Notes: generated from the letters alone by a model not told the origin. A DNA stretch of 64,000 nucleotides from Paenibacillus albicereus (GCF_012676905.1 NZ_CP051428.1:1512001-1576000); one strand, 5' to 3'. Counted from the stretch's first letter, positions 32,925 through 44,633 are shown. A program made the numbers and translations.

Positions 32925-34169
32925 ATGATCGCGAGTTCCATCATGATTGCATTGCAGATTTTTCTGGCGTTCGTCGGCGTCTATCAATTCGTCTTGGCGC
33001 TGTTCGGCATCGTCCGGAAGAAAAACACGGTCCAGCACAAGCCGCAAAAATCGTTCGCCATTCTCGTCGCGGCCCACAACGAAGAAAAAGTCGTCGGCGC
33101 GCTGATCGAGAACCTGAACCGCATGGATTATCCGAAAGAGCTATACGACGTCTTCGTCATTTGCGACAACTGCACGGACGGCACGGCCGACATCGCCCGC
33201 AGCATGGGCGCGCACGCCTGCGAGCGGTTCAACAACCAGCTCAAGGGCAAGGGCTACGCCATCGAATGGATGCTCAAGGAGCTGTGGGCGATGCCCAAGC
33301 ACTACGATGCCGTCGTCATGTTCGACGCGGACAATCTGGTCAACACCGACTTCCTCGTCCATATGAACAACGACCTGTGCAACGGCCATCAAGTCATCCA
33401 GGGCTACCTCGACACGAAAAATCCGGACGATTCCTGGGTCACGGCTTCCTACGGCATCACGTACTGGTATTGCAACCGCCTCTGGCAGCTGTCCCGCCGC
33501 AACCTCGGCATGGCGAACTTCCTCGGCGGCACCGGCATGTGCTTCGAGAGCGCGCTGCTCAAGGAAATGGGCTGGGGCGCGACAAGCCTCGTCGAGGACC
33601 TGGAGTTCTCGATGCGCTGCGTGCAGCGCGGCGTGCATCCGGTGCTCAACTACGAGGCCAAGGTCTACGACGAAAAGCCGGTCTCGTTCCGCGCCTCCGC
33701 GCGCCAGCGCCTGCGCTGGATGCAGGGACATTTCACCGTCGCCCGCCAGTACTTCTTCCCGCTGCTCTGGGCCAGCATCAAGCAGCGCAGCTTCGTCAAG
33801 TTCGACGCGGCGCTGTACTCGTTCTCGGTCTACAGCACGCTGCTCGGCTTCGTCGGCACCGTGGTCATCTGGGTCGACTACCTGCTGCCCGGGGACAACG
33901 TCTTCTCGTCCATCTATGAGCATCTGCCGTTCTGGGTTCCGGGCGCGGCCATCGCGGCCGCAGCGCTCATGTTCCCGCTCGTCATGGCGCTCGAGGGCAT
34001 CAAGTCGGGCAAGATGTACGCCCATCTGCTCTCCATGATCGTCTTCCAGCTCAGCTGGCTGCCGATCACGTTCTATGCGTTCTTCACGCAGAACAACAAG
34101 CAGTGGAGCCACACGCAGCATACGCGCGTCATCCGTCTCGAGGAAGTGCAGAGCAAGCAAGCTTCCTGA
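32925..34169 (+). CDS. Membrane-bound family 2 glycosyltransferase (processive type)
   Basis: 414 residues. An N-terminal membrane helix (residues ~3-25) is followed by a GT-A domain with FAILVAAHNEEKVVGALIENL, a DxD-type metal site in MFDADNLVN, the acceptor/base motif SLVEDLEFSMR and the Q-x-x-RW motif (ASARQRLRWMQG) of processive enzymes. Three or four C-terminal membrane helices complete the hyaluronan/cellulose-synthase-like topology. Probably makes or extends an exopolysaccharide or glycolipid; the sugar is unknown. AGGGGG lies 8 nt before the ATG. Confidence 0.88.
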   Translation: MIASSIMIALQIFLAFVGVYQFVLALFGIVRKKNTVQHKPQKSFAILVAAHNEEKVVGALIENLNRMDYPKELYDVFVICDNCTDGTADIARSMGAHACERFNNQLKGKGYAIEWMLKELWAMPKHYDAVVMFDADNLVNTDFLVHMNNDLCNGHQVIQGYLDTKNPDDSWVTASYGITYWYCNRLWQLSRRNLGMANFLGGTGMCFESALLKEMGWGATSLVEDLEFSMRCVQRGVHPVLNYEAKVYDEKPVSFRASARQRLRWMQGHFTVARQYFFPLLWASIKQRSFVKFDAALYSFSVYSTLLGFVGTVVIWVDYLLPGDNVFSSIYEHLPFWVPGAAIAAAALMFPLVMALEGIKSGKMYAHLLSMIVFQLSWLPITFYAFFTQNNKQWSHTQHTRVIRLEEVQSKQAS

Positions 34170-34175
34170 TGCGCT

Positions 34176-34205
34176 TGACAGGCCGATGCCGATCATGGTA
34201 CATTA
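34176..34205 (+). promoter_or_regulatory. Promoter of the infC-rpmI-rplT operon
   Basis: TTGACA (34176-34181), 18-nt spacer, TACATT (34200-34205) with TGG before it. A near-consensus sigma-A promoter ~235 nt upstream of infC. Confidence 0.75.
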
Positions 34206-34209
34206 GTCC

Positions 34210-34439
34210 AAGTGTTCTTGATGATTCACAACAATAGAATCGCACAAGCAGAAGCGCCCGCTTCTCACCTGACCGATACCCTCGGCTGGTATGCGATACG
34301 CACGATTGCCGCCTCCTCCCTTGCGAGCGAGGACGGATAATCGACTACGGCGTCTCACGCGGGTCCTGCTCCAGGGCCCGCTTTTGCTTTGTCATAGAGC
34401 ATCCAGTCGCGCAGTACCCATTCCATTCGGAGGTGGACG
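34210..34439 (+). promoter_or_regulatory. infC leader with attenuator (L20 leader type)
   Basis: The ~230-nt leader ends in a terminator hairpin (GCGGGTCC at 34359-34366 with GGGCCCGC ending at 34381, then TTTTGCTTT) located ~55 nt before infC. In Bacillus this operon is autoregulated when ribosomal protein L20 binds the leader mRNA and promotes termination; position and hairpin here fit that model. The L20-binding pairing itself was not modelled. Confidence 0.65.
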
Positions 34440-34958
34440 ATTATTAGCCGAGATCACCAAATCAACGACGATATCCGGGCAAGGGAAGTACGCCTGGTCG
34501 GACCCGAGAGCGAGCAGCTTGGCATCAAGCCGATTCGCGAAGCGCTGCAGATGGCCATCGATGCCAACATGGATCTGGTCAACGTCGCTCCTCAAGCGAA
34601 GCCGCCGGTATGCCGGATCATGGACTACGGCAAGTTCCGCTACGAGCAGCAGAAGAAGGAGAAGGAAGCCCGCAAGAACCAGAAGATCGTGGATCTGAAG
34701 GAAGTGTGGTTCCGCTCCAACATCGACGAGCATGATTATCAGACGAAGCTCCGCAACGTCATCAAGTTCCTTGGCGAAGGCGACAAGGTCAAGGCTTCCG
34801 TCCGTTACCGCGGCCGCGAGATCGCGCACGCGGCGGTCGGCCAGCGCATCCTGGAGCGCCTTCAGACCGAAGTGAGCGATATCTGCAACGTCGAGCGTGT
34901 GCCGAAACTGGAAGGACGCAGCATGATCATGATTTTGGCACCGAAGAACAACAACTGA
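34440..34958 (+). CDS. infC: Translation initiation factor IF-3 (AUU start)
   Basis: 172 residues. The protein starts at an ATT codon (34440; ATT ATT AGC CGA), 6 nt after GGAGG. The N-terminal domain ([20 protein letters not shown]) would be lost if the first internal ATG (34551) were used, so AUU is the real start, the family's classic discrimination-based autoregulation. Central linker [29 protein letters not shown] is fully conserved, and the C-terminal domain runs to the end. IF-3 blocks premature subunit joining and proofreads the start codon. Confidence 0.95.
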   Translation: MISRDHQINDDIRAREVRLVGPESEQLGIKPIREALQMAIDANMDLVNVAPQAKPPVCRIMDYGKFRYEQQKKEKEARKNQKIVDLKEVWFRSNIDEHDYQTKLRNVIKFLGEGDKVKASVRYRGREIAHAAVGQRILERLQTEVSDICNVERVPKLEGRSMIMILAPKNNN

Positions 34959-34986
34959 TCTCTACTTATTCAAGGAGGATAACGAC

Positions 34987-35187
34987 ATGCCTAAGATGAA
35001 GACCCACAGCAGTCTGAAAGACCGCTTCAAGATCACGGGAACCGGCAAGGTAAAGCGCTACAAGGCTTACCGCAACCATCTGCTCTCCCACAAATCGGGC
35101 CGCGCGAAGCGCGTTCTGGCTTCCCAGCCGAACATGGCTGCCGGCGACGTAAGCCGCCTGGCTCAAGGCCTCGCGCAGCTGAAATAG
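34987..35187 (+). CDS. rpmI: 50S ribosomal protein L35
   Basis: 66 residues, typical length. [24 protein letters not shown] and [12 protein letters not shown] are the L35 signature. CAAGGAGG precedes the ATG. It lies between infC and rplT in the standard operon order. Confidence 0.97.
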   Translation: MPKMKTHSSLKDRFKITGTGKVKRYKAYRNHLLSHKSGRAKRVLASQPNMAAGDVSRLAQGLAQLK

Positions 35188-35239
35188 CATTTCCCTGAGA
35201 TCATCTTTTATTGATTAGAACCTACAGGAGGGTATTATC

Positions 35240-35599
35240 ATGGCAAGAGTAAAAGGCGGATTCGTTCGCGCCCGTCGCCGCAAACGGATTCTTAAGCTCG
35301 CAAAAGGTTACTTCGGTTCCAAGCATCGCCTATTCAAAACCGCGAAGGAGCAGGTCAACAAATCCCTGCTATACGCTTACCGCGACCGTCGCCAACGGAA
35401 GCGCGACTTCCGCAAGCTGTGGATCGTCCGCATCAACGCCGCTGCGCGTCAAAACGGACTCTCCTACAGCAAATTCATGTTCGGCCTGAAGCAAGCCGGC
35501 GTCGAAGTGAACCGCAAGGTTCTTGCCGACCTGGCCGTGAACGACATCGGTTCGTTCAACAGCCTGGCTGACGTAGCCAAGCAAAAGCTGAACGCCTAG
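35240..35599 (+). CDS. rplT: 50S ribosomal protein L20
   Basis: 119 residues. [38 protein letters not shown] and [20 protein letters not shown] are the L20 signature. It binds 23S rRNA early in assembly and is the likely repressor of its own operon through the infC leader. A strong ribosome binding site (AGGAGGG) precedes the ATG. Confidence 0.97.
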   Translation: MARVKGGFVRARRRKRILKLAKGYFGSKHRLFKTAKEQVNKSLLYAYRDRRQRKRDFRKLWIVRINAAARQNGLSYSKFMFGLKQAGVEVNRKVLADLAVNDIGSFNSLADVAKQKLNA

Positions 35600-35603
35600 C
35601 GCC

Positions 35604-35648
35604 AAAAGGCTGTTCCCGTCATGCAGATGACAGGGAACAGCCTTTTTT
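35604..35648 (+). terminator. Terminator of the infC-rpmI-rplT operon
   Basis: A stem of 14 bp (AAAAGGCTGTTCCC and its complement) with a partly self-pairing loop, followed by seven T. Confidence 0.9.
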
Positions 35649-35723
35649 TGCTTTCATGCGGACATCCGTACAGCCGGGACCGCCGCCGGCAGAATAAGCT
35701 GGAAGGAACGGAAAGGAGGAATC

Positions 35724-36092
35724 ATGTTGTCTAACGTCTCCAAACAGCAAGTGCAGGCTCTCGTCGGCCAGACGGTCGAGGTGAAGCTGAGGGACGGCTC
35801 CGTCGTGACGGGCAAGCTGGAGAAGCTGAGCGGCGACAAGCTCTACGTGCGCGTTCAGGAGCAAGCCGGCAAAGCGGGCACGCGCGCCTTTATCCTTCCG
35901 CTGGCGCTGTTCTCCGTCCTGGCCATCGGCCTTGCTCCTTTTGGTGCATACGGCGGCGGGGGATACGGCCCCGGCCCCTACGGCCCCGGCCCTTACGGTC
36001 CATACGGCCCCGGACCGGGCGGCCCGGGAGGGCCATACGGCCCTTACGGGCCGGGATGCTGCCCTCCCGTCGGTCCAAAAGGCTTTTACTGA
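35724..36092 (+). CDS. Small protein with SH3-like domain, hydrophobic segment and Gly-Pro-Tyr repeat tail
   Basis: 122 residues in three parts. Residues 1-~48 look like a small beta-barrel (QQVQALVGQTVEVKLRDGSV, TGKLEKLSGDKLYVRV), similar in style to DUF2642/SH3-type domains. Residues ~55-72 are hydrophobic (FILPLALFSVLAIGLAPFG). The last ~48 residues are nearly all Gly, Pro and Tyr in GPGPYGP-type repeats, ending CCPPVGPKGFY. GGAAAGGAGG lies upstream of the ATG. Gly/Pro/Tyr-rich tails occur in spore coat and surface proteins, which suggests a structural role, but no function is known. Confidence 0.68.
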   Translation: MLSNVSKQQVQALVGQTVEVKLRDGSVVTGKLEKLSGDKLYVRVQEQAGKAGTRAFILPLALFSVLAIGLAPFGAYGGGGYGPGPYGPGPYGPYGPGPGGPGGPYGPYGPGCCPPVGPKGFY

Positions 36093-36550
36093 CCGGAAGG
36101 CTGCAAGGACTTCGTCCACTGCGTCACCTTGAGGTCGGGAAAATGGCGCACCGGCTCGTAGCCCTCGCGGGCGTAGAACCGGCGCGCCTTTTCATTGACG
36201 TCGTCGACGAACAGCACGGCCATGAGCGAGCCGTGGAGCGTTCCTTCGCGCTCGGCGCGGCGCATCAGCTCGAGACCGATGCCAGTCCCCCGGCTGAGAG
36301 GATCGACGACGAGCATGTCGATGTGGAGCAGGCCGTGAATCTCGCCGAAATGGACGAAGCCGATCGGCGAGCCGACTTCAGGCGCGGCGACAATCGTGCG
36401 GCCGCTGTCGAAGCGTTCCGGGAGTCCGGCCAGAACGACGGGATCATCGGGGCTGACCGTATGGGACATGGGCATCAGCTCGGTCCGGATGAGGCGGACG
36501 AGCGTCGGCAGATCGTCCGGGCGATGCCCGCGATAGCGGATTCGGCGCAT
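36086..36550 (-). CDS. GNAT family N-acetyltransferase
   Basis: 154 residues. The acetyl-CoA loop is visible as LLHIDMLVVDPLSRGTGIGLELMRRAE (R-G-T-G-I-G), followed by LFVDDVNEKARRFYAREGYEPV. This is a single GNAT domain; the substrate is unknown. GGAAGGAG lies 8 nt before the ATG at 36550. Its 3' end overlaps the convergent Gly-Pro-Tyr gene by 7 nt. Confidence 0.85.
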   Translation of the reverse strand: MRRIRYRGHRPDDLPTLVRLIRTELMPMSHTVSPDDPVVLAGLPERFDSGRTIVAAPEVGSPIGFVHFGEIHGLLHIDMLVVDPLSRGTGIGLELMRRAEREGTLHGSLMAVLFVDDVNEKARRFYAREGYEPVRHFPDLKVTQWTKSLQPSGQ

Positions 36551-36715
36551 GCGGGTGGCTCCTTCCGACGAGCCGGCGGATGGCTTTCGCGCGTGGCGGA
36601 AAAGCATGGTCATGACGGCCGTCTCACCCAGTCTATGCCGCGGCGGCGCCGGTTGCGAAGCGATTCGTTTTCCTGCCGCATACATAACTTTTCCTGCAGC
36701 CGCGTAATCTAAGTA

Positions 36716-36744
36716 TTGACGGATGATAAGCTCAAACCTATAAT
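36716..36744 (+). promoter_or_regulatory. Promoter of the ilv-leu operon
   Basis: TTGACG (36716-36721), 17-nt spacer, perfect TATAAT (36739-36744). Transcription would start near 36751, just upstream of the T-box leader. Confidence 0.85.
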
Positions 36745-36750
36745 AAGGTC

Positions 36751-37078
36751 TAAGCTAATACCCCAACAGCAATGAAGAGGACGAAGTGTTAAGGGCTCTA
36801 CTGTCCAGAGAGCGACGGATCCGCTGCAACCGCCGCCAGCATCCCTTTCCAACGAGCTCACCTCGGAGCTGTTTTCCTGAACGAAGCGTTCTTCGCGCTT
36901 TCATTAGGGAGAATCGCCTGGCATGCGTTAACCTGCCGAAGTAGGACCGATGAGGCATGCATCTCGCGTCTTACTTCTTGAGACTCCGCATCGCGAGATG
37001 CGGCGTAAACCTGGGTGGTACCACGGAAGATCAACCTTTCGTCCCTATGCTTCGGCATAGAGGGCGAAAGGTTTTTTT
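36751..37078 (+). promoter_or_regulatory. T-box riboswitch leader, probably leucine-specific
   Basis: Canonical order: stem I with ATGAAGAGGACGAAGT and an AGAGAGCGACGG motif (AG-box region), a candidate specifier codon CTC at 36857-36859 in the context GAGCTCACC, a stem III (GCATCTCGCG with its complement), the T-box GGGTGGTACCACGG (37013-37026), and an intrinsic terminator (37033-37078; AACCTTTCG arms, seven T). Uncharged tRNA-Leu(GAG) would pair with CUC and the T-box and allow readthrough, as in the B. subtilis ilv-leu operon. Confidence 0.9.
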
Positions 37079-37147
37079 GTTGCAACCCATAACGGTAGGG
37101 GCGAAGGCGGACCGTCGACACCGCCGCCGTCACGAAGGGAGGATCAC

Positions 37148-38896
37148 ATGATGGTGATGCAGGGCGAAGCATTGCGTTCCAAGGAAGAGATCATGGATAG
37201 AATGAGGAAGCCGGAAGTGGTGAGCGGCTCCGAAATGCTGCTCCGCAGCCTGGTGCTGGAAGGCGTGGAATGTGTATTCGGCTACCCGGGCGGCGCGGTG
37301 CTGTTCATCTACGACGCCATGCACGGCTTCAAGGACTTCAACCACGTGCTGACCCGCCACGAGCAAGGCGCGATCCATGCGGCGGACGGCTACGCGAGAG
37401 CGTCCGGCAAGGTCGGCGTCTGCATCGCGACCTCCGGTCCGGGAGCGACGAACCTCGTCACCGGCATCGCGACCGCGTTCATGGACAGCGTGCCGCTCGT
37501 CGTCATCACGGGCAACGTCGCGACGAGCTTCATCGGGACGGATGCGTTCCAGGAAGCGGACATCACCGGCATCACGATGCCGATCACGAAGCACAGCTAC
37601 CTGGTGCGGGACGTCGAGGACCTGCCGCGCGTCATCCACGAGGCGTTCCATATCGCCAACAGCGGCCGCAAGGGCCCGGTCCTGATCGATATCCCCAAGG
37701 ATGTCTCGGCGGCCAAAGCGCTGTTCAAGCCGGTGAACGAGGTGAGCATCCGCGGCTACAACCCGACCGTCACGCCGCGCAAGCCGCAGCTCGACAAGCT
37801 CGTCAAGGCGATCGCCCAGGCGGAGCGCCCGCTCGTGCTCGCCGGAGGCGGCGTCGTCTACTCGGGCGGCCATGAGGAGCTGCTGGAGTTCGCCGTCAAG
37901 ACGGGCATACCGGTCACGACGACGCTGCTCGGCCTCGGCGGATTCCCGAGCGGCAACGAGCTGTGGGTCGGCATGCCCGGCATGCACGGAGCGTACGCCT
38001 CCAACAAGGCGATCCAGGAGAGCGATCTGCTCATCAACATCGGCGCCCGCTTCGACGACCGCGTGACGATGAAGCTCGACGGCTTCGCGCCGAAGGCCAA
38101 AATCGTGCACATCGACATCGACCCGGCGGAGATCGGCAAAAACGTGCCGACCGACATCCCGATCGTCGGCGACGTCAAGACGACGCTCGGCCTGCTCAAC
38201 CAGGAGGTCGGCTACGCCGCCAAAGCGGACGCATGGCGGGCCCAGGTGCTGCAGTGGAAGCAGGAGCAGCCGCTTCGCTTCGTCGACTCCGACGAGGAGC
38301 TCAAGCCGCAATGGGTCATCGGGATGATCCACGATACGACCGAGGGCAACGCGATCGTCACGACGGACGTCGGCCAGCATCAGATGTGGGCGGCGCAGTA
38401 CTACCGCTTCAACCAGCCGCGCTCCTGGATCACCTCCGGCGGCCTCGGCACGATGGGCTTCGGCTTCCCGTCCGCGATCGGCGCGCAGATGGCGCATCCG
38501 GACCGGCTCGTCGTCAGCATCAACGGCGACGGCGGCATGCAGATGTGCGCCCAGGAGCTGGCGATCTGCGCGATCAACAACATCCCGGTCAAGGTCGCGA
38601 TCATCAACAACCAAGTGCTCGGCATGGTGCGCCAGTGGCAGGAGATCATCTACGACAACCGCTACAGCCACATCGATCTGGCCGGCAGCCCGGACTTCGT
38701 CAAGCTGGCCGAGGCCTACGGCGTCAAGGGCTTCCGCGCGACGAACAAGCAGGAGGCGGAGGCGGCCTGGAAAGAAGCGCTCGCCCATCCGGGTCCGGCA
38801 GTCGTGGAATTCGTCGTTCGCAAAGGCGAGAACGTCTACCCGATGGTCACCCAGGGCAACACGATCGACGTCATGCTGATGGGGGATGAACAATGA
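37148..38896 (+). CDS. ilvB: Acetolactate synthase, large (catalytic) subunit
   Basis: 582 residues, biosynthetic AHAS type. ThDP enzyme features: [21 protein letters not shown] with the catalytic Glu region [38 protein letters not shown], the FAD/beta domain, and the ThDP-Mg motif [20 protein letters not shown]. It condenses pyruvate with pyruvate or 2-oxobutyrate, the first common step to Val, Leu and Ile. GGGAGG lies 5 nt upstream of the first ATG. It is the first gene behind the T-box, and its stop overlaps ilvN. Confidence 0.95.
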   Translation: MMVMQGEALRSKEEIMDRMRKPEVVSGSEMLLRSLVLEGVECVFGYPGGAVLFIYDAMHGFKDFNHVLTRHEQGAIHAADGYARASGKVGVCIATSGPGATNLVTGIATAFMDSVPLVVITGNVATSFIGTDAFQEADITGITMPITKHSYLVRDVEDLPRVIHEAFHIANSGRKGPVLIDIPKDVSAAKALFKPVNEVSIRGYNPTVTPRKPQLDKLVKAIAQAERPLVLAGGGVVYSGGHEELLEFAVKTGIPVTTTLLGLGGFPSGNELWVGMPGMHGAYASNKAIQESDLLINIGARFDDRVTMKLDGFAPKAKIVHIDIDPAEIGKNVPTDIPIVGDVKTTLGLLNQEVGYAAKADAWRAQVLQWKQEQPLRFVDSDEELKPQWVIGMIHDTTEGNAIVTTDVGQHQMWAAQYYRFNQPRSWITSGGLGTMGFGFPSAIGAQMAHPDRLVVSINGDGGMQMCAQELAICAINNIPVKVAIINNQVLGMVRQWQEIIYDNRYSHIDLAGSPDFVKLAEAYGVKGFRATNKQEAEAAWKEALAHPGPAVVEFVVRKGENVYPMVTQGNTIDVMLMGDEQ

Positions 38897-39384
38897 GCCA
38901 GAGATATACGATCGCCGTCCTCGTGAACAACCAGCCGGGCGTGCTCCAGCGCGTGTCGGGATTGTTCGGCCGCAGAGGCTTCAACATCGAGAGCATCACG
39001 GTAGGCGCCAGCGAGGAAGCGGGACTGTCCCGCATGGTCATCGTCACCGAGGGCGACGAGAAGGTGCTTGAGCAAGTATCCAAGCAGCTGTACAAGCTGA
39101 TCGACGTCATCAAGGTCGTCGACGTCAGCGGGAGCCCCATGGTCGCCCGCGAGCTGGCGCTGATCAAGGTCAATGCCGAGCCTGCGGCCCGTCCGGAAAT
39201 TCTCGGCGTCGTCGAGACGTTCCGCGCCGCGGTCGTCGACATCGGGCCGAGCTCGCTGATCGTCCAGGCGGTCGGCGGCTCCGACAAGATCGACGCGATG
39301 ATCGAGCTGCTTCGTCCGTACGGCATCCGGGAGCTTTCCCGCACGGGCGTCACGGCCATGAACCGGGGCACGGTCCGATCCTAA
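38893..39384 (+). CDS. ilvN: Acetolactate synthase, small (regulatory) subunit
   Basis: 163 residues. The N-terminal ACT domain ([34 protein letters not shown]) binds valine for feedback inhibition; a C-terminal ACT-like domain ([26 protein letters not shown]) completes the normal architecture. It overlaps ilvB by 4 nt (ATGA), ensuring balanced subunit synthesis. Confidence 0.95.
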   Translation: MSQRYTIAVLVNNQPGVLQRVSGLFGRRGFNIESITVGASEEAGLSRMVIVTEGDEKVLEQVSKQLYKLIDVIKVVDVSGSPMVARELALIKVNAEPAARPEILGVVETFRAAVVDIGPSSLIVQAVGGSDKIDAMIELLRPYGIRELSRTGVTAMNRGTVRS

Positions 39385-39401
39385 TCGGAATTTTCGGATA
39401 A

Positions 39402-40565
<1,164 letters not shown>

Positions 40566-40665
40566 GTCGAGTCAAGGACGCAAGGCAGCGCGCTTCTTCC
40601 ACCAGGAATGAGGCGCGTTTGCCGCTTCATAAGCTAGAAGGATCCTACCGAACGGAGGTGCCGGT

Positions 40666-42210
<1,545 letters not shown>

Positions 42211-42241
42211 CGGAGATTTCACCCTGAGACCGCTGTACGAG

Positions 42242-42274
42242 GTCCGTCTGCTCGCAGGAGCAGGCGGACTTTTT
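42242..42274 (+). terminator. Terminator between leuA and leuB
   Basis: Stem GTCCGTCTGC/GCAGGCGGAC (one G-T pair), followed by TTTTT. It suggests leuB is at least partly transcribed from its own promoter. Confidence 0.78.
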
Positions 42275-42316
42275 CATGCCATGAAGCGCTCGTTATAGGC
42301 ATGTCCTATCAGCACC

Positions 42317-42374
42317 ATAGCTATCCTATCTTGGTGTAAGGGAACCCGGATATGGTACAACTGATGATAGCTAT
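42317..42374 (+). promoter_or_regulatory. leuB promoter region with two identical palindromes
   Basis: An extended -10 (TGG TACAAC, 42356-42361) lies ~50 nt before leuB. It is flanked by two copies of the self-complementary octamer ATAGCTAT, at 42317-42324 and 42367-42374, exactly 50 bp apart, positioned around the -40 and start regions. This could be a paired repressor site. Confidence 0.4.
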
Positions 42375-42411
42375 TCTCATTCGTCACGAGACGAGACAGG
42401 AGTGTTGAACC

Positions 42412-43497
42412 ATGGCAGAAGTGAAGAAAATCGCGGTCATCGCAGGCGACGGCATCGGACCGGAAGTCGTCGGCGAGGCCATCAAGGTCATTAAGAAGAT
42501 CGAGGAGCTGTACGAACACCGCTTCGAATTCGAGCACGGCCTGTTCGGAGGCGTCGCGATCGACGAGAAGGGAACGCCGCTGCCGCAGGAGACGCTGGAC
42601 ATGTGCCAAAAGGCGGACGCGGTCCTGCTCGGCGCGGTGGGCGGGCCCAAATGGGACAACAACTCGAAGGAGCTGCGTCCCGAGACGGGACTGCTCGGCA
42701 TCCGCAAGGCGCTCGGCCTGTTCTCCAACATCCGGCCGGCGACGGTGTTCGACTGCCTGAAGGACGCGTCCACGCTCAAGCCGGAGGTGCTCGAAGGCAC
42801 CGATCTCATCGTCGTGCGCGAGCTGACGGGCGGCATCTACTTCGGTGAGAAATTCCGCCGCGAGGGCGAGCACGGGCAGGAAGCGGTCGACACCTGCGTC
42901 TACAACGTGCAGGAGGTCGAGCGCATCGTGCGTCAGGCCTTCGACATCGCCATGACCCGCGGCAAACGCCTCGCTTCGGTCGACAAGGCGAACGTGCTCG
43001 AGACGTCGCGCCTGTGGCGCGAGGTCGTGAACCGGATCGCTCCGGAATACCCGGAGGTGGAGCTGGAGCATGTGCTCGTCGACAACTGCGCGATGCAGCT
43101 GCTGCGCCGTCCGTCGAGCTTCGACGTCATCGTCACGGAGAACATGTTCGGCGACATCCTGAGCGACGAGGCGGCGATGCTGACCGGCTCGATCGGCATG
43201 CTCAGCTCGGCTTCGCTCGGCGAAGGCAGCTTCGGCCTGTACGAGCCGGTGCACGGCTCGGCTCCCGACATCGCGGGCCAGGGCATTTCCAATCCGATCG
43301 CGACGATTTTGTCCGTAGCGCTCATGTTCCGCCTCACGTTCGGCTATCATGAAGCGGCGCAAGCGATCGAGGACGCGGTCAAGGAAGTGCTGGACGCCGG
43401 CCACCGCACGGGCGACATCGCGGTCGACAAGTCCACGGCGATCGGCACCGAGGCGATGGGCGACCTGATCGTCGGCGCGATCCGCAAAGCCTCTTGA
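42412..43497 (+). CDS. leuB: 3-isopropylmalate dehydrogenase
   Basis: 361 residues. Signatures: VIAGDGIGPEVVGEAIKV at the start, LLGAVGGPKWDN, ELTGGIYFGEKFRR, and the isocitrate/isopropylmalate dehydrogenase pattern NMFGDILSDEAAMLTGSIGMLSSASLGE with GLYEPVHGSAPDIAGQGISNP. It oxidises and decarboxylates 3-isopropylmalate using NAD. No leuC or leuD follows, so the isomerase subunits must be encoded elsewhere. The 89-nt gap to the next gene has no clear terminator. Confidence 0.96.
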   Translation: MAEVKKIAVIAGDGIGPEVVGEAIKVIKKIEELYEHRFEFEHGLFGGVAIDEKGTPLPQETLDMCQKADAVLLGAVGGPKWDNNSKELRPETGLLGIRKALGLFSNIRPATVFDCLKDASTLKPEVLEGTDLIVVRELTGGIYFGEKFRREGEHGQEAVDTCVYNVQEVERIVRQAFDIAMTRGKRLASVDKANVLETSRLWREVVNRIAPEYPEVELEHVLVDNCAMQLLRRPSSFDVIVTENMFGDILSDEAAMLTGSIGMLSSASLGEGSFGLYEPVHGSAPDIAGQGISNPIATILSVALMFRLTFGYHEAAQAIEDAVKEVLDAGHRTGDIAVDKSTAIGTEAMGDLIVGAIRKAS

Positions 43498-43586
43498 ATG
43501 CAACGAGAGCCGGCGCCGTCTAGAACGCCGCTAGAACGGACAACCTAGATCCGAAGCGCTTTCCGCGCAAAGGAGGGGTTCCGCAT

Positions 43587-44135
43587 ATGGCAGAACGTTT
43601 GGTAGGCCGCCCTGCGCCGGACTTCACGATGGAGACCGTCGACGGTCCAGGCAAGGAATTCGGCAAGGTATCGCTTTCCGACTACCGCGGCAAATGGCTC
43701 GTTTTCTTCTTCTATCCGCTCGACTTCACGTTCGTGTGCCCGTCGGAGCTCTCGGCGCTGAGCGATGCGGCCGAACGGTTCCGCAAGCTGGACGCGGATC
43801 TTCTCGGCATCAGCATCGACAGCGTCCACAGCCATAGGGCTTGGATCCACGCGCCGAAGAGCGCGGGCGGGCTCGGCAAGCTGAACTTCCCGCTGGCGTC
43901 CGACATCACGAAGCAGGTTTCCCGGGACTACGGCGTCCTGATCGAAGAAGAGGGTATCGCGCTGCGGGGCCTGTTCATCGTCGATCCGGAGGGGGAGCTG
44001 AAGTATCAGGCCGTCAGCCACAACGACGTCGGCCATAGCGTCCAAGAGACGCTCCGCGTCATTCAGGCTCTGCAATCCCGCGGACTATGTCCGATCAACG
44101 GAAAGCCGGACGAAACGAACGATGCCGCGGACTGA
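43587..44135 (+). CDS. 2-Cys peroxiredoxin (AhpC/TSA family)
   Basis: 182 residues. The peroxidatic cysteine lies in DFTFVCPSELSALSD (near residue 51) with the conserved Thr-x-x-Cys context (here F-V-C-P), and the resolving cysteine in SRGLCPINGKP (near residue 169). SIDSVHSHRAWI and RGLFIVDPEGEL are typical. It reduces hydrogen or organic peroxides using thioredoxin-type donors. AAAGGAGGGG precedes the ATG. It may be co-transcribed with leuB. Confidence 0.92.
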   Translation: MAERLVGRPAPDFTMETVDGPGKEFGKVSLSDYRGKWLVFFFYPLDFTFVCPSELSALSDAAERFRKLDADLLGISIDSVHSHRAWIHAPKSAGGLGKLNFPLASDITKQVSRDYGVLIEEEGIALRGLFIVDPEGELKYQAVSHNDVGHSVQETLRVIQALQSRGLCPINGKPDETNDAAD

Positions 44136-44152
44136 AGCATCCGCAAGGAATT

Positions 44153-44179
44153 GCCAGGGCAACCGCCCTGGCTTTTTTT
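44153..44179 (+). terminator. Terminator after the peroxiredoxin gene
   Basis: An 8-bp perfect stem (GCCAGGGC aacc GCCCTGGC) followed by seven T. Confidence 0.9.
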
Positions 44180-44285
44180 CATTTCCCTGCGGCATCCGTC
44201 GTCTTGGATGCGTCCAAGACGCTTTCCGGGGGTAAGAATAAGCAATTCCGATTCCACAAAACGAATGTCGAGGAGGCATCCCGCC

Positions 44286-44528
44286 ATGACGATCGATTTC
44301 CATTCCCCGCAGGCCGGCGAGCGCGAGCCGGACAAGCACGCGCCGATACCGCCGGAGCCCGAAATTACGCCTCCGCCGTCTCCGGAGATCGAGCAGCCGA
44401 AAAGCCCAGAGCTGCCGCCTGCCGCTCCGCAGCCGGAAATCATGCCCGATCCGGGACCGGAAATTCCCGAGCTGCCGCAGGAGCCCGAGATCAAGCCGGA
44501 GGACGTGCCGCCGGCTCCGCTTCCCTGA
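44286..44528 (+). CDS. Proline/glutamate-rich small protein
   Basis: 80 residues, about one third proline, built from short PEPEI/PSPEI/PGPEI-like units (for example IPPEPEITPPPSPEIEQPK and APQPEIMPDPGPEI). No signal peptide, membrane segment or cysteine. GAGGAGG lies 9 nt before the ATG, a strong translation signal that argues against a chance ORF. The sequence would form an extended, acidic polyproline-like chain; function unknown. Confidence 0.6.
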   Translation: MTIDFHSPQAGEREPDKHAPIPPEPEITPPPSPEIEQPKSPELPPAAPQPEIMPDPGPEIPELPQEPEIKPEDVPPAPLP

Positions 44529-44633
44529 CGCCGGCCGATCGGCAGGAATTCCGCTGGGCAGAGCCGAATACAATGCAGGAAACGATCCCAAGCCATTCCG
44601 ATGGCAGATGGAGAGAATAAGGAGGGAAGCAGG

